Shown here: positions 8,394 to 15,647 of the stretch, in pieces
Numbering within the stretch: the first letter of the stretch is position 1
Layout: each line of letters starts with the position of its first letter
Source of the DNA: Baffinella frigidus
Lineage: Eukaryota > Cryptophyceae > Cryptomonadales > Baffinellaceae
Length of the DNA: 27,414 bases
Assembly: GCA_026770585.1 (NCBI GenBank)
Contig: MU647416.1
Span: forward strand, 23,339 to 50,752
Direction of reading: 5' to 3'
Program-made: the position numbers and the translations under genes
Notes under the pieces: model-generated
Told to the model about the DNA's origin: nothing
The model's database searches: none
Seen by the model: only the letters and a program-made list of their open reading frames with translations

Positions 8394-8497
8394 TATCCCT
8401 TAAGTGACCAACGGGTGAATAATCACCCGCGGAAGCCCTAGGCAGGTCCTAGGGCCCTACGGTAGGGCGTATGCGCCTACTGGTCACTTAAGGGATA
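8394..8497. other. 104-nt cloverleaf foldback element
   Basis: A perfect 17-bp outer stem (TATCCCTTAAGTGACCA at 8394-8410 with its complement at 8481-8497) closes a four-way junction. Three internal hairpins follow. The first has 7 bp, 8412-8418 with 8423-8429, loop ATAA. The second has 8 bp, 8435-8442 with 8448-8455. The third has 7 bp with one bulged G, 8462-8469 with 8474-8480, loop TATG. It lies in non-coding DNA between the homeodomain gene and the TATA array. It may be a small inverted-repeat (MITE-like) element, a cruciform control or replication site, or a structured RNA. Confidence 0.8.
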
Positions 8498-8519
8498 TGC
8501 ATCCTAGGTGGAAGCGGTA

Positions 8520-8563
8520 CAGTGCCATGCTTGCTTCGATGCAGTGCCATGCTTGTTTCGATA
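8520..8563 (+). repeat. 22-bp direct repeat, 2 copies
   Basis: CAGTGCCATGCTTG followed by C/T and TTCGAT occurs at 8520 and 8542, in the non-coding stretch after the cloverleaf. The remaining sequence to about 8760 shows no gene. Confidence 0.8.
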
Positions 8564-8766
8564 AGGGGAGAGGCCTTGCAGGTAGTGCAGTACGGATATG
8601 CCTGGGGCCCTGTGCATAATGCAGTACTTTCTACAAGAAATCAGAACTCAAGAACACAGAGCGTATTTACCCCACTCCCCCTGTTTTCTTAATTGCCTGT
8701 TTCCTCAATTGAGAACACAGACCCACGTGGTGAGCACCGGTGGCCGACTGTGATCGACGCGGAAAG

Positions 8767-8858
8767 AACTTCTTATAAAACTTCTTATAAAACTTCTTAC
8801 AAAACTTCGTATAAAACTTCGTATAAAACTTCTTATAAAAGAAAACTTCTTATAAAAG
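8767..8858 (+). promoter_or_regulatory. Tandem array of seven TATA-containing 12-mers
   Basis: Six head-to-tail AACTTCTTATAA-type units (TTACAA in the third, CGTATAA in the fourth and fifth) cover 8767-8838. A seventh at 8844-8855 follows a 5-nt spacer and ends in TATAAAAG. The last TATA lies 26-33 nt before the ATG at 8884. A frame across it would encode Thr-Ser-Tyr-Lys repeats, but it has no ATG, so a promoter array is preferred. Confidence 0.5.
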
Positions 8859-8883
8859 ATGACACCGTGTGGTTGTTCTTGAA

Positions 8884-9087
8884 ATGGATGAGGGAGCTGC
8901 ATCTTCTACAGATAAATCAACATCGCCTGTACAAACGTCTGCTGTGAATTGTCAGGTAGCGATTGATAATGCCACACAGGCAGCGATTGATAATGCCGCA
9001 CGTAGAGAACAGGTTTGCAACTTCGTGGATCAAATTATCAATGGTGTAATTAGTTTATTCCCAAGCACCCCGAAACACTCTATCTAA
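8884..9087 (+). CDS. Small acidic/polar orphan protein, 67 residues
   Basis: The ATG at 8884 follows the TATA array by about 26 nt; the frame upstream starts only with GTG. A Ser/Thr-rich acidic N-terminus is followed by a near-repeat (Ala-Ile-Asp-Asn-Ala twice) and a short amphipathic helix with Val-Ile-Ser-Leu-Phe near the end. The dedicated-looking TATA array is the main reason to believe it is expressed. No family recognised. Confidence 0.45.
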   Translation: MDEGAASSTDKSTSPVQTSAVNCQVAIDNATQAAIDNAARREQVCNFVDQIINGVISLFPSTPKHSI

Positions 9088-9290
9088 CACCCGATGAAGC
9101 TGTGTTCTGCATCGATCCGATGCCTTCATAGATCGGGACTGAGTACCTATTGGTTTTGTTTGTTTGGGGCGAGAGCACCCATTGGTTTTGTTTATTAAAT
9201 TTATTTAAATTCCAGAGCCAATCATTGATTGGGCACCACCATTGCCACCACCAAATCAACCACTACCACACTGCTATGCTACTCTCGGGC
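9088..9290. other. Convergent intergenic region with repeats and AT-rich element
   Basis: Two copies of ATTGGTTTTGTTT (about 9150 and 9182) precede an AT-rich TTATTAAATTTATTTAAA block at about 9191-9208. On the minus strand this block supplies AATAAA-like signals for the gene ending at 9291. A similar AT block lies past the end of the 23622 gene. Confidence 0.5.
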
Positions 9291-9944
9291 CTAGGCCCTA
9301 GCCTTATCATCGTCAGCAGAAGACTCGGGCATGAAGTCGAGGAGCAGCTCCTCGTCGCCGTCGATGGTCTTGTCCTTCGACATCAGCCACACCATTTGGT
9401 TCTTCTCAAACAGGTAGCAGTTCGCCTCGGCCTGCCGCTTGCGGCCCTTGACTGGCAGGGCATCGTTTGTGTCCTTGACGAACGCCGGGAAGTTCGAGAG
9501 CTCCGGGCGGTGGGTGGCGGCCAGCACTGGTACCAGGTATAGATCCGGCGCACCCTCCTGGGTCGCGAGCTGGATCATGTTACGGCGTCTCTTGGAGTTC
9601 ACCGGCATGCTGTTGACATCATGCGCGCTGGTGGTGACACCCTCGTACTTGGATATCACCGTATTGGGTAGGATCGACTTGCCGGTCTTGGTCTTGACAT
9701 GGCCGCGGGCGGTGTACTTGAGGACACCGCCGCCATTGAAGGGGTAGGCCGGCAAGTGCACACACGGGGCGCAATGTTCGAGGGAAAACTGCCCGACGCA
9801 GGGGGTGTTGGGACAACACTGGGCCCTGTTGCAGCGGTCGTTGATGCGTGCGACCAACACGTTGACGAGACGCACTGCCTCGCTCGTGGGTAGTGTGGAG
9901 AGCTTCTCGACCAACGCCTCCTCCGTCATCTTGGATGCGTTCAT
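9291..9944 (-). CDS. SET-domain-like protein, putative lysine methyltransferase
   Basis: 217 residues from the ATG at 9944. After a helical N-terminus and a Cys-rich patch (Cys-Cys-Pro-Asn-Thr-Pro-Cys, later His-Cys-Ala-Pro-Cys) the order of SET motifs can be followed. A Gly-Gly-Gly-Val-Leu-Lys-Tyr-Thr-Ala-Arg-Gly stretch leads to Ile-Ser-Lys-Tyr-Glu-Gly-Val. Near the end come Phe-Val-Lys-Asp-Thr-Asn-Asp-Ala, then Ala-Asn-Cys, and Gly-Asp-Glu-Glu-Leu-Leu-Leu-Asp-Phe in place of GEELxxDY. The canonical Asn-His-Ser triplet is absent, as in some divergent SET proteins, so activity is uncertain. The GC-rich third positions continue upstream of this ATG. It diverges from the TRAF-type gene across a repeat array. 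Confidence 0.55.
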   Translation of the reverse strand: MNASKMTEEALVEKLSTLPTSEAVRLVNVLVARINDRCNRAQCCPNTPCVGQFSLEHCAPCVHLPAYPFNGGGVLKYTARGHVKTKTGKSILPNTVISKYEGVTTSAHDVNSMPVNSKRRRNMIQLATQEGAPDLYLVPVLAATHRPELSNFPAFVKDTNDALPVKGRKRQAEANCYLFEKNQMVWLMSKDKTIDGDEELLLDFMPESSADDDKARA

Positions 9945-10202
9945 CTTGATGGTGGTCCTCTGAGGTGCGTTCTCGTCTTCGCGAGGGTGTTGCTCGAAGA
10001 GGCTCGTGGGCGACACGTCGAGGCGCGAGACGATGGCGCTGCTTGCCGAGGAAGAATCGTACTTGGACTCGAAGGCGGGGTACTTCAGGGCACGGGGTCA
10101 CATGCCACAGCTGAGGCGCAGCGGCATCAGATCCATGAGAGCGACCTCAAGAGGGTGTGTAGGGATGCTGCTTGGCGAGTGCAACGGGGTGTGCCGGATC
10201 AT
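9945..10202 (-). other. Coding-like 5' extension of the SET-like gene, crossed by an in-frame TGA
   Basis: The SET-like frame is open upstream of 9944 back to a TGA at 10100-10098. Beyond that it is open again to an ATG at 10202, 34 codons before the TGA. Codons on both sides have GC-rich third positions like the body of the gene. Either the true gene begins at 10202 and is interrupted, or this is a GC-driven chance frame. The rest of the sequence up to 10320 shows nothing else. Confidence 0.35.
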
Positions 10203-10319
10203 GGCGATGGTTGGGTTCGGTGTCTGGAACGCGAGAAGATTGAGCTACGGGTTTTTGAATCTGGGTCCCGTCGCCTAAAAAAGCGGGGAAATTGGAAACA
10301 TTGAAAACTGGTCAACTGG

Positions 10320-10525
10320 AACCTTGTAAAAATCGGTTTTTTACATACATGTAAAAATCGGTTTTTAAAAATCGGTTTTTTACATACATGTAAAAATCGG
10401 TTTTTTACATACATGTAAANNNNNNNNNNAATCGGTTTTTTACATACATGTAAAAATCGGTTTTTAAAAATCGGTTTTTTACATACATGTAAAAATCGGT
10501 TTTTTACATACATGTAAAAATCGGA
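10320..10525. repeat. 24-bp tandem repeat array with assembly gap
   Basis: Units of AAAATCGGTTTTTTACATACATGT alternate with a shorter AAAATCGGTTTTT form. Ten N at 10420-10429 mark an unresolved length. Each long unit carries TTTTTACAT-AC-ATGTAAAAA, a near-perfect dyad. The array fills the space between two divergent genes, so it may act as promoter, insulator or origin-like DNA. True copy number is unknown. Confidence 0.85.
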
Positions 10526-10543
10526 AAGGAGACCAACGACGAG

Positions 10544-11668
10544 ATGGCCTCTTCTTCCTCCTGCCCGCCCGACACCGCCGACCTCCCTTGCTCTCCAGGC
10601 GTGAAACGCTCTCGCGACAAGTCTCGCGACAAGTTCGCGGGGGAGCGGCTGGTCTGCTGCAAACACGGCGTCCCCACCAGCGCCGTCCCGCACAACAAGC
10701 ACTACCGCGTGGCGTGCAGACAAGGGCCGGACCCTGACTCGTTCACCGGCCTGAGCATCCAGCTTGGGGAGCGTGGGATCTACCCGGAAGCGACGGACTG
10801 CACTCAAACCGAGCTAGCCGAACTGCTGGCACAGCACAAGGACAACGATATGCACGCGGACTCCTACGGAACGTGTCGTTGGCGCGGCAAGGAGCTCGAC
10901 CTTCCGGCGCACCTCGCATCCGAGTGTGCATTCGAGAAAGTCATCTGCGCCGAGGACGAGGACGCCGGTTCCTGCAAGCGAGGGATGCAGCGGCATTTCG
11001 CAGAACGCCACGCGTCCCAAGACTGCACCCTGCGTGCCAAGCTGTCTCTCAAGCAGACGTTCAAGTGGGACGTTTTTGAACAAGACGAGGCGGTGGGCGG
11101 AGGGGCCTGGAGCATGACGAGGTTCTTTTCGAGGAAGCTGGGCGGCGCTTTCAATACCTTTCACGACTGGGGGAGCATGGACGATCCGTATGACGCCCTC
11201 CACCACACCGTCATGTTCAACACGCAAGCCTGGACGCGGTGCGCCATTCGTATGGAGGTGTCCCTCCTCGACAAACAGGGGGGTGTTGTCCGCGTAGTCT
11301 CGGACGATGCTAGGAGCGGCGGGGACCTCGAAGCAGGCCCTTCGGATTTGCTCGAAGTACCTGGTGTCTATCGGGACACCGGGCCCTACCTCACGTTCGC
11401 GCTTACCCCAGACGACACTGCTCGAGCGGTCACTACAGATGACCATGGAAAACACTTCACGCTTTTCGCGACCGTGGAAGTGGTTCGGCGGGGAAAGGCG
11501 ATCGGCGGGGGGGCGGCGGCGGCGATCGGCGGGGGAGCGGCGGCGGTGGCGGTGGGCGAGGGCGCGGCGGTGGCGGTGGGCGAGGGCGCGGCGGTGGCGG
11601 TGGGCGAGGGCGCGGCGGTGGCGGTGGGCGAGGGCGCGGCGGTGGCGGTGGGCGAGGGGGTAGCGTAA
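10544..11668 (+). CDS. TRAF-type zinc-finger/TRAF-like domain protein without RING
   Basis: 374 residues, ATG at 10544. A Cys/His-rich region at about 105-165 (Cys-Arg-Trp-Arg-Gly, Leu-Pro-Ala-His-Leu, Glu-Cys, then Cys-Lys-Arg-Gly-Met-Gln-Arg-His-Phe) resembles TRAF/SIAH-type zinc fingers. Residues about 185-320 look like the beta-sandwich TRAF-like domain. The same order is seen in the 20434-21969 protein, which has a RING this one lacks; only a few Cys/His remain near residues 38-58. The C-terminus is a tail of five AVAVGEGA-type repeats. It could bind substrates or act as a partner of the RING-bearing paralogue. GC-rich compared with its neighbours. Confidence 0.6.
   Translation: MASSSSCPPDTADLPCSPGVKRSRDKSRDKFAGERLVCCKHGVPTSAVPHNKHYRVACRQGPDPDSFTGLSIQLGERGIYPEATDCTQTELAELLAQHKDNDMHADSYGTCRWRGKELDLPAHLASECAFEKVICAEDEDAGSCKRGMQRHFAERHASQDCTLRAKLSLKQTFKWDVFEQDEAVGGGAWSMTRFFSRKLGGAFNTFHDWGSMDDPYDALHHTVMFNTQAWTRCAIRMEVSLLDKQGGVVRVVSDDARSGGDLEAGPSDLLEVPGVYRDTGPYLTFALTPDDTARAVTTDDHGKHFTLFATVEVVRRGKAIGGGAAAAIGGGAAAVAVGEGAAVAVGEGAAVAVGEGAAVAVGEGAAVAVGEGVA
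11538..11657 (+). repeat. 24-bp in-frame tandem repeat, 5 copies
   Basis: Five 24-bp GC-rich units (GTGGCGGTGGGCGAGGGC core) encode the Ala-Val-Gly-Glu tail of the 10544-11668 protein. Confidence 0.92.
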
Positions 11669-11766
11669 GAGCAGAAGTAATACATGCGCTTGAAGTGGCG
11701 CGTGCCTTCGCCGCCCTTACGTCTTCGCCGCATCTTCGACCATTTGGGTGACTTTGGCTTCAAACT

Positions 11767-11802
11767 CTATAAACGTCAATAATATATACTAACATAGTAT
11801 AT
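11767..11802 (+). promoter_or_regulatory. TATA box and ATATACTA inverted repeat before the serpin
   Basis: TATAAAC at 11767-11773 lies 59-65 nt before the ATG at 11832. At 11784-11802 ATATACTA and TAGTATAT form a perfect 8-bp dyad around ACA, itself TATA-rich. Either could direct transcription of the serpin gene. Confidence 0.45.
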
Positions 11803-11831
11803 AGGATCGTCCCTCTGACGGGGGTGTATCG

Positions 11832-12722
11832 ATGTCGGGTGCTTGTGAAGAAGAAAACAAAAGCCCGAATCCGGTGACAGTATTTGGGAGCGCTCTCTTC
11901 ACCACCAAGCTCGCTGAAAACAGCGAAAATGAAACGGTGGTTCTGTCACCCTGGTCGATCTGGACGGCTCTTTCCATGGCCGAGATGGCCTCTGTAGAAG
12001 GGTCGCTTGCGAGCGAAGAGCTACGTAAGCTGCTTCAGTACGACCTTGTGTGTGGAGACGTGCACGACTGGTTCAAAAAGGTCCATAGCATGCTAGTGGA
12101 ATCAGACTCCAAGGTCTCTCTCCAAACCGCCAACGCGATTTTTGTTGACGATCAAGTCAAGGATAACTTTAAGGCTGAGTGTTTGTCCACCTTCTCAGCG
12201 GAAGTGATGCGGTTGCAGGATGGGTGCGCCGGTATCAATACGTTCGTATCTGATAAAACAGGAAACATGATCAAACAGATTGTGTCAAGAAAGCCCGACG
12301 GTCCGGCGGTGCTTGTAAACGCGGTCTACTTCAGGGGGTCATGGGCAAAGAAGTTTGATAAGACAGACACCAGGGACGACACCTTTACGACGTTTGCGAA
12401 CCAACTTACAAAATGCAAAATGATGAAAATCAACCAACATATGCAGTATATAAAAACAAAAAAACTCACGATGGTCGAGTTGGACTACGGTGACACGAGG
12501 CAGTTCGCCGCGTTCATCGCCGTGCCGACTGGAGCGGGTGCAAAGTCGATGCAAGAGGCGGTAGAGGAATTGTTTGGAACGGAAGATGCGTGGGACAACG
12601 TGACGAGTCAAATGCAAGGGAAAACGATAGAACTGTCGCTCCCGCGCTTCAATGCAGATAGTAATGGCACCACCGACCTCAAAGGAACCATTGAAAAGAT
12701 GGGGGCCAAGGAGGTGTTCTAG
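11832..12722 (+). CDS. Serpin (serine protease inhibitor family), cut short by an in-frame TAG
   Basis: The ATG-to-TAG frame encodes 296 residues. Serpin landmarks are clear: a Ser-Pro-Trp-Ser-Ile near residue 40 for the family's SPxSI, a helical N-terminal half, the NAVYFRGSW signature near residue 160, a sheet region with Val-Glu-Leu-Asp-Tyr, and Leu-Pro-Arg-Phe near residue 273. No signal peptide is present, so it would act inside the cell like clade B and several viral serpins. Family members are about 370-400 residues. This frame stops before the reactive-centre loop, which is encoded in the same frame just after the TAG. As it stands the product could not trap a protease. Confidence 0.85.
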   Translation: MSGACEEENKSPNPVTVFGSALFTTKLAENSENETVVLSPWSIWTALSMAEMASVEGSLASEELRKLLQYDLVCGDVHDWFKKVHSMLVESDSKVSLQTANAIFVDDQVKDNFKAECLSTFSAEVMRLQDGCAGINTFVSDKTGNMIKQIVSRKPDGPAVLVNAVYFRGSWAKKFDKTDTRDDTFTTFANQLTKCKMMKINQHMQYIKTKKLTMVELDYGDTRQFAAFIAVPTGAGAKSMQEAVEELFGTEDAWDNVTSQMQGKTIELSLPRFNADSNGTTDLKGTIEKMGAKEVF

Positions 12723-12956
12723 CAAGGAGCCCTTGAGTGTCTGACCAACACAAACGACGCCTTTATCAGTAGCGTCATGCACAAGGCCCTCATTGAAGTA
12801 GACGAAGAGGGGACCTCGGCGGCTGCCGCGACGGTGTGCATTGTAACAAGGGATTTGATCTTTTCGATCAAGGCGGATCGACCCTTCATATTTGCAGTGC
12901 TTCACTTGCCGACCAAGACACTCATCTTCGTCTCGCGCGTCAACTGTATCAGTTAG
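12723..12956 (+). pseudogene. C-terminal part of the serpin, in frame after the TAG
   Basis: The frame of the preceding gene continues for 77 codons to TAG at 12954-12956. It encodes the serpin hinge (Glu-Glu-Gly-Thr-Ser followed by four Ala and Thr), a reactive-centre loop containing Arg-Asp at the likely scissile position, and the terminal strand with Pro-Phe-Ile-Phe. Counted with the first part the total is a full-length serpin, so only one codon breaks the gene. Conservation of the hinge suggests the break is recent, an error, or read through. Confidence 0.75.
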
Positions 12957-13069
12957 TAACATGGAGTGGAGTGGGGTAAGTGAAAACAGGTAGGTGGTAC
13001 AAAAGCAGGATGGTGTGTTTGGTGGTGCGAGTGGTGTGTTTGGTGGTGCGTCCGCTGGTGTGCATGGTG

Positions 13070-13129
13070 TGGGTTTTTAGTGAAGGTCTCAATTCGACGT
13101 GGGTTTTTAGTGAAGGTCTCAATTCGACA
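13070..13129 (+). repeat. 30-bp tandem duplication upstream of the ankyrin gene
   Basis: Two units of TGGGTTTTTAGTGAAGGTCT plus CAATTCGAC stand just before the TATA-like box. A GTGTGTTTGGTGGTGCG duplication lies further upstream (13016-13050). Probably promoter-proximal DNA. Confidence 0.85.
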
Positions 13130-13133
13130 CTGG

Positions 13134-13141
13134 TATTTAAG
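13134..13141 (+). promoter_or_regulatory. TATA-like box TATTTAAG
   Basis: TATTTAAG ends 39 nt before the ATG at 13180 and directly follows the 30-bp duplication. Confidence 0.5.
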
Positions 13142-13179
13142 AACACATTCGTGTAAGTCCCACGTTCATTCAAATCCTC

Positions 13180-14520
13180 ATGAATCCCCCCTTGTTGTGG
13201 AGAGCCGCAAAGGAACGGCGTGTCGATGATGTACGGCAGCTGCTCGGGTTGCATCGGAACCCGGAAGAGAAAGCAGGACCGAAGCAAACCACTGCACTAC
13301 ACGAAGCCATATTATCGTCTTCTCGTGACTGTGTGGTGATGTTGCTTGATCACCATGCGAACATAAATTGTAGAGACGACATCGGAGAGACGCCTTTGCA
13401 TTATGCTATTACGGAACATAACACACCGCTTGCAGTTCTGCTTCTTGAACGCAACGCGGATGTTGCGGTTGCAAGTCACGACGGCACAACACCGCTACAC
13501 AGCGCGGTAAGTTGCAAACACGACGAAATCTTGACACGTCTGCTGCAACACGGTGCCTCCACAACGCTTACAGACACTGGAGATCTCAGCCCAATTCATA
13601 TAGCCATTCTTCGGGGTGACTACGCTGTTGTAGAATTACTCTTAGATAACTGTACAGAGCTCGGGTTCCGTGACAACAGATGGCACACGATAGTACACTG
13701 GGCTACCATCATTGCATCTGAATGCAACCCCACAATCGATATGCCTGGTGCCTCAAATGCGTTGCATATTCTGAAACTCGTCGTAAACCGATGCAACCTA
13801 CTCTCTGATAGAGACAAAAAAGGACAGACGGCGTTATACAAAGCCGCCGCGTGTCCGATGGGCAACTTGCACACAGTAGAATATTTATTTCACCAGGGGA
13901 GTGGTTATGTCACAGACTTGAATGGGCGGACACCCTTATACGCCGCAGCGTCACAAGGCCGCTTGAAAATCGTCGAATTTCTGCTCGGAAAAGGGGTCCA
14001 TGTGTCGACACCGGACATCGCTGGGACGACACCTCTGATAATGGCTGCATTGGAGGGCCGCCAATTTGTGGTATGTGCCCTACTCCACCACGGCGCAGCT
14101 GTCTCATTACAGAATAGATTGGGTCTCTCTGCTTTACACGCAGCAGTGGAAGGAGGACACGAGGATGTGGTACGCCTGTTGATCCAACACGGGGCGGATG
14201 TCAATCCCACCACAGAGCCTCAAAAACAAACCCCTTTGCATTATGCTGCGCGAAAAGGCAACTCGGTTATAGCACATATTTTACTTCGCCGTGGGGCAGA
14301 CCCTAATGCACACTCATCCGACGGAATTACCCCGTTGGAATTCGCGGTGCATTTCGGACATCGCCGTACCGAGGACGTGATCAAGGCAAACATCATATAC
14401 AGGCAAAGGTGTGAGGCGTTTGGCATGGGACAGCTGAATCGGAATGGACAACGTTCAAGAGTGCACGATCTTACCCCAGAGATAATGAAGAAAGTGATCA
14501 GGGAAGTTAGAAAGCATTGA
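13180..14520 (+). CDS. Ankyrin-repeat protein, about 11 repeats
   Basis: 446 residues, ATG at 13180. Successive ankyrin units with the TPLHxA...G...VxxLLxxGAD pattern run from about residue 35 to 405. Examples are GETPLHYAI, GTTPLHSAV, GRTPLYAAA and QTPLHYAAR. The stretch around residues 165-210 is less regular and may be a loop insertion. The last 40 residues (Arg-Cys-Glu-Ala-Phe-Gly-Met-Gly, then Ser-Arg-Val-His-Asp-Leu) form a C-terminal module also seen in the 25822-26808 protein. In poxviruses, similarly placed modules dock to ubiquitin ligases, but I cannot show homology. A role in protein-protein binding is secure; the target is unknown. Confidence 0.92.
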   Translation: MNPPLLWRAAKERRVDDVRQLLGLHRNPEEKAGPKQTTALHEAILSSSRDCVVMLLDHHANINCRDDIGETPLHYAITEHNTPLAVLLLERNADVAVASHDGTTPLHSAVSCKHDEILTRLLQHGASTTLTDTGDLSPIHIAILRGDYAVVELLLDNCTELGFRDNRWHTIVHWATIIASECNPTIDMPGASNALHILKLVVNRCNLLSDRDKKGQTALYKAAACPMGNLHTVEYLFHQGSGYVTDLNGRTPLYAAASQGRLKIVEFLLGKGVHVSTPDIAGTTPLIMAALEGRQFVVCALLHHGAAVSLQNRLGLSALHAAVEGGHEDVVRLLIQHGADVNPTTEPQKQTPLHYAARKGNSVIAHILLRRGADPNAHSSDGITPLEFAVHFGHRRTEDVIKANIIYRQRCEAFGMGQLNRNGQRSRVHDLTPEIMKKVIREVRKH

Positions 14521-14601
14521 TACAGGGGTATCTGGGCGTTATACCCACACGAATTCAATCTGATAAGTGTCTGTTTGTTTGTGAAGTTTACCAATGTGAA
14601 G

Positions 14602-14609
14602 TATTAAAG
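14602..14609 (+). promoter_or_regulatory. TATA-like box TATTAAAG
   Basis: TATTAAAG lies 36-43 nt before the ATG at 14645. Confidence 0.4.
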
Positions 14610-14644
14610 GTGTTGCGTCGGTACTCGACAACTTGTGAACACGA

Positions 14645-15517
14645 ATGCCTGGACGCGGTCGTGGAGCAGGTGCAATGCAGCAGGGGGGCAATCCGGGGAC
14701 ACAGCCAGGGCAATGGGTTTTCCAGCAAGGGCCGGGACAGCAGGGACAGCAGGGGCAGTATTGGGGCCCACCGTCAACCAACCCGCCCAACGCAAACACC
14801 ACAGGTAAAGAAAACCAGAATCAAAACCACAATCAAAACCAGAATCAAAACCAGAATCAAAACCAGAATCAAAACCAAAATCAAAACCAGAATCAAAACC
14901 ATAATCATGGGGGGAATAAGCACAAGAATCCGAATCATGGCGGTTCCGATATTAGCCCGACGGACATAAGGATTGATCTTGTAGTTGATGCCATTCTGGC
15001 AATGTCACTCGCATTGAAAACCAATGGTTCCAACGAGATACAGAAGGCATGCAGCAATGTTTGGGACGAAATCAATCGCGTGAAGACAGAGAGAGACGCG
15101 ACGATAAAGCAGGCAGCAGACAAGCAGGATGAATATGAGCAGCATCGCAAGACAATGGCGGACGTACATGCGGATGTTAAATATTGGGAAGATCAAGTCA
15201 GGAAAGATCCTTTGAGTCGTGACAAGAAGCATAATCTTGGAGTTGCAAGGGGGAATCTGAAAAAGGAGACAGACAGGGAGATGCTGTCAAAAAAACAGGA
15301 AACTTTGGCAAAGGCAGAGAATCAATGCAAATTGGCAAAAATTGAGTTCGATAAAATGCATGACGGAGCACCAAAGGTTGATTATATTGCTACTTCGGGC
15401 CAATGCAGTAATACCCGCGTTGAGATGGGGGTTGCGGTCAGTTCTGACACGGATGATGATGATGATGATGATGATGAGGATGAGGAAGATGACGATGATG
15501 GAGATCAGTCCACATAA
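14645..15517 (+). CDS. Asn/Gln-rich coiled-coil protein with acidic tail
   Basis: 290 residues, ATG at 14645. The N-terminus is Gly/Arg/Gln-rich. A tract of about fourteen Asn-Gln pairs (12-bp DNA repeat) occupies about residues 57-90. A short hydrophobic helix (Ile-Leu-Ala-Met-Ser-Leu-Ala-Leu) follows near 115-125. A Lys/Glu/Asp-rich predicted coiled coil covers about 135-245. The end is a run of about 20 acidic residues. The design suits a scaffold or a phase-separating, nucleic-acid-associated protein, but no family is recognised. It converges with the membrane protein gene ending at 15648. Confidence 0.7.
   Translation: MPGRGRGAGAMQQGGNPGTQPGQWVFQQGPGQQGQQGQYWGPPSTNPPNANTTGKENQNQNHNQNQNQNQNQNQNQNQNQNQNQNHNHGGNKHKNPNHGGSDISPTDIRIDLVVDAILAMSLALKTNGSNEIQKACSNVWDEINRVKTERDATIKQAADKQDEYEQHRKTMADVHADVKYWEDQVRKDPLSRDKKHNLGVARGNLKKETDREMLSKKQETLAKAENQCKLAKIEFDKMHDGAPKVDYIATSGQCSNTRVEMGVAVSSDTDDDDDDDDEDEEDDDDGDQST
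14814..14908 (+). repeat. 12-bp in-frame tandem repeat
   Basis: Seven or eight AAAACCAGAATC units encode the Asn-Gln tract of the 14645-15517 protein. Confidence 0.9.
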
Positions 15518-15647
15518 TCAGTTCGCAGCCATCGAGCAGGGTAGAAAGAGAGAAACACCAGACTCTATGTCAGCAAAAGTAGAGTGGGTCAGAGAAGGTG
15601 TTGGAGTATAATAACAACAAATTTATCCAACGTTTCATTGCCCCAAC

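Noticed and set aside
8693-8947. ORF with Thr-Ser-Tyr-Lys repeats
   Set aside because: It has no ATG, and the repeat is better explained as a TATA array before the ORF at 8884.
10199-10807. 202-codon minus frame across the assembly gap
   Set aside because: It is made of the 24-bp repeat and unknown bases and begins inside the TRAF-like gene.
1-12956. Stop-codon reassignment to explain in-frame TGA and TAG
   Set aside because: Both TGA and TAG interrupt frames, and other sound genes end normally with TGA (14520), TAG (23087) and TAA (8165), so one recoded codon cannot explain the pattern.
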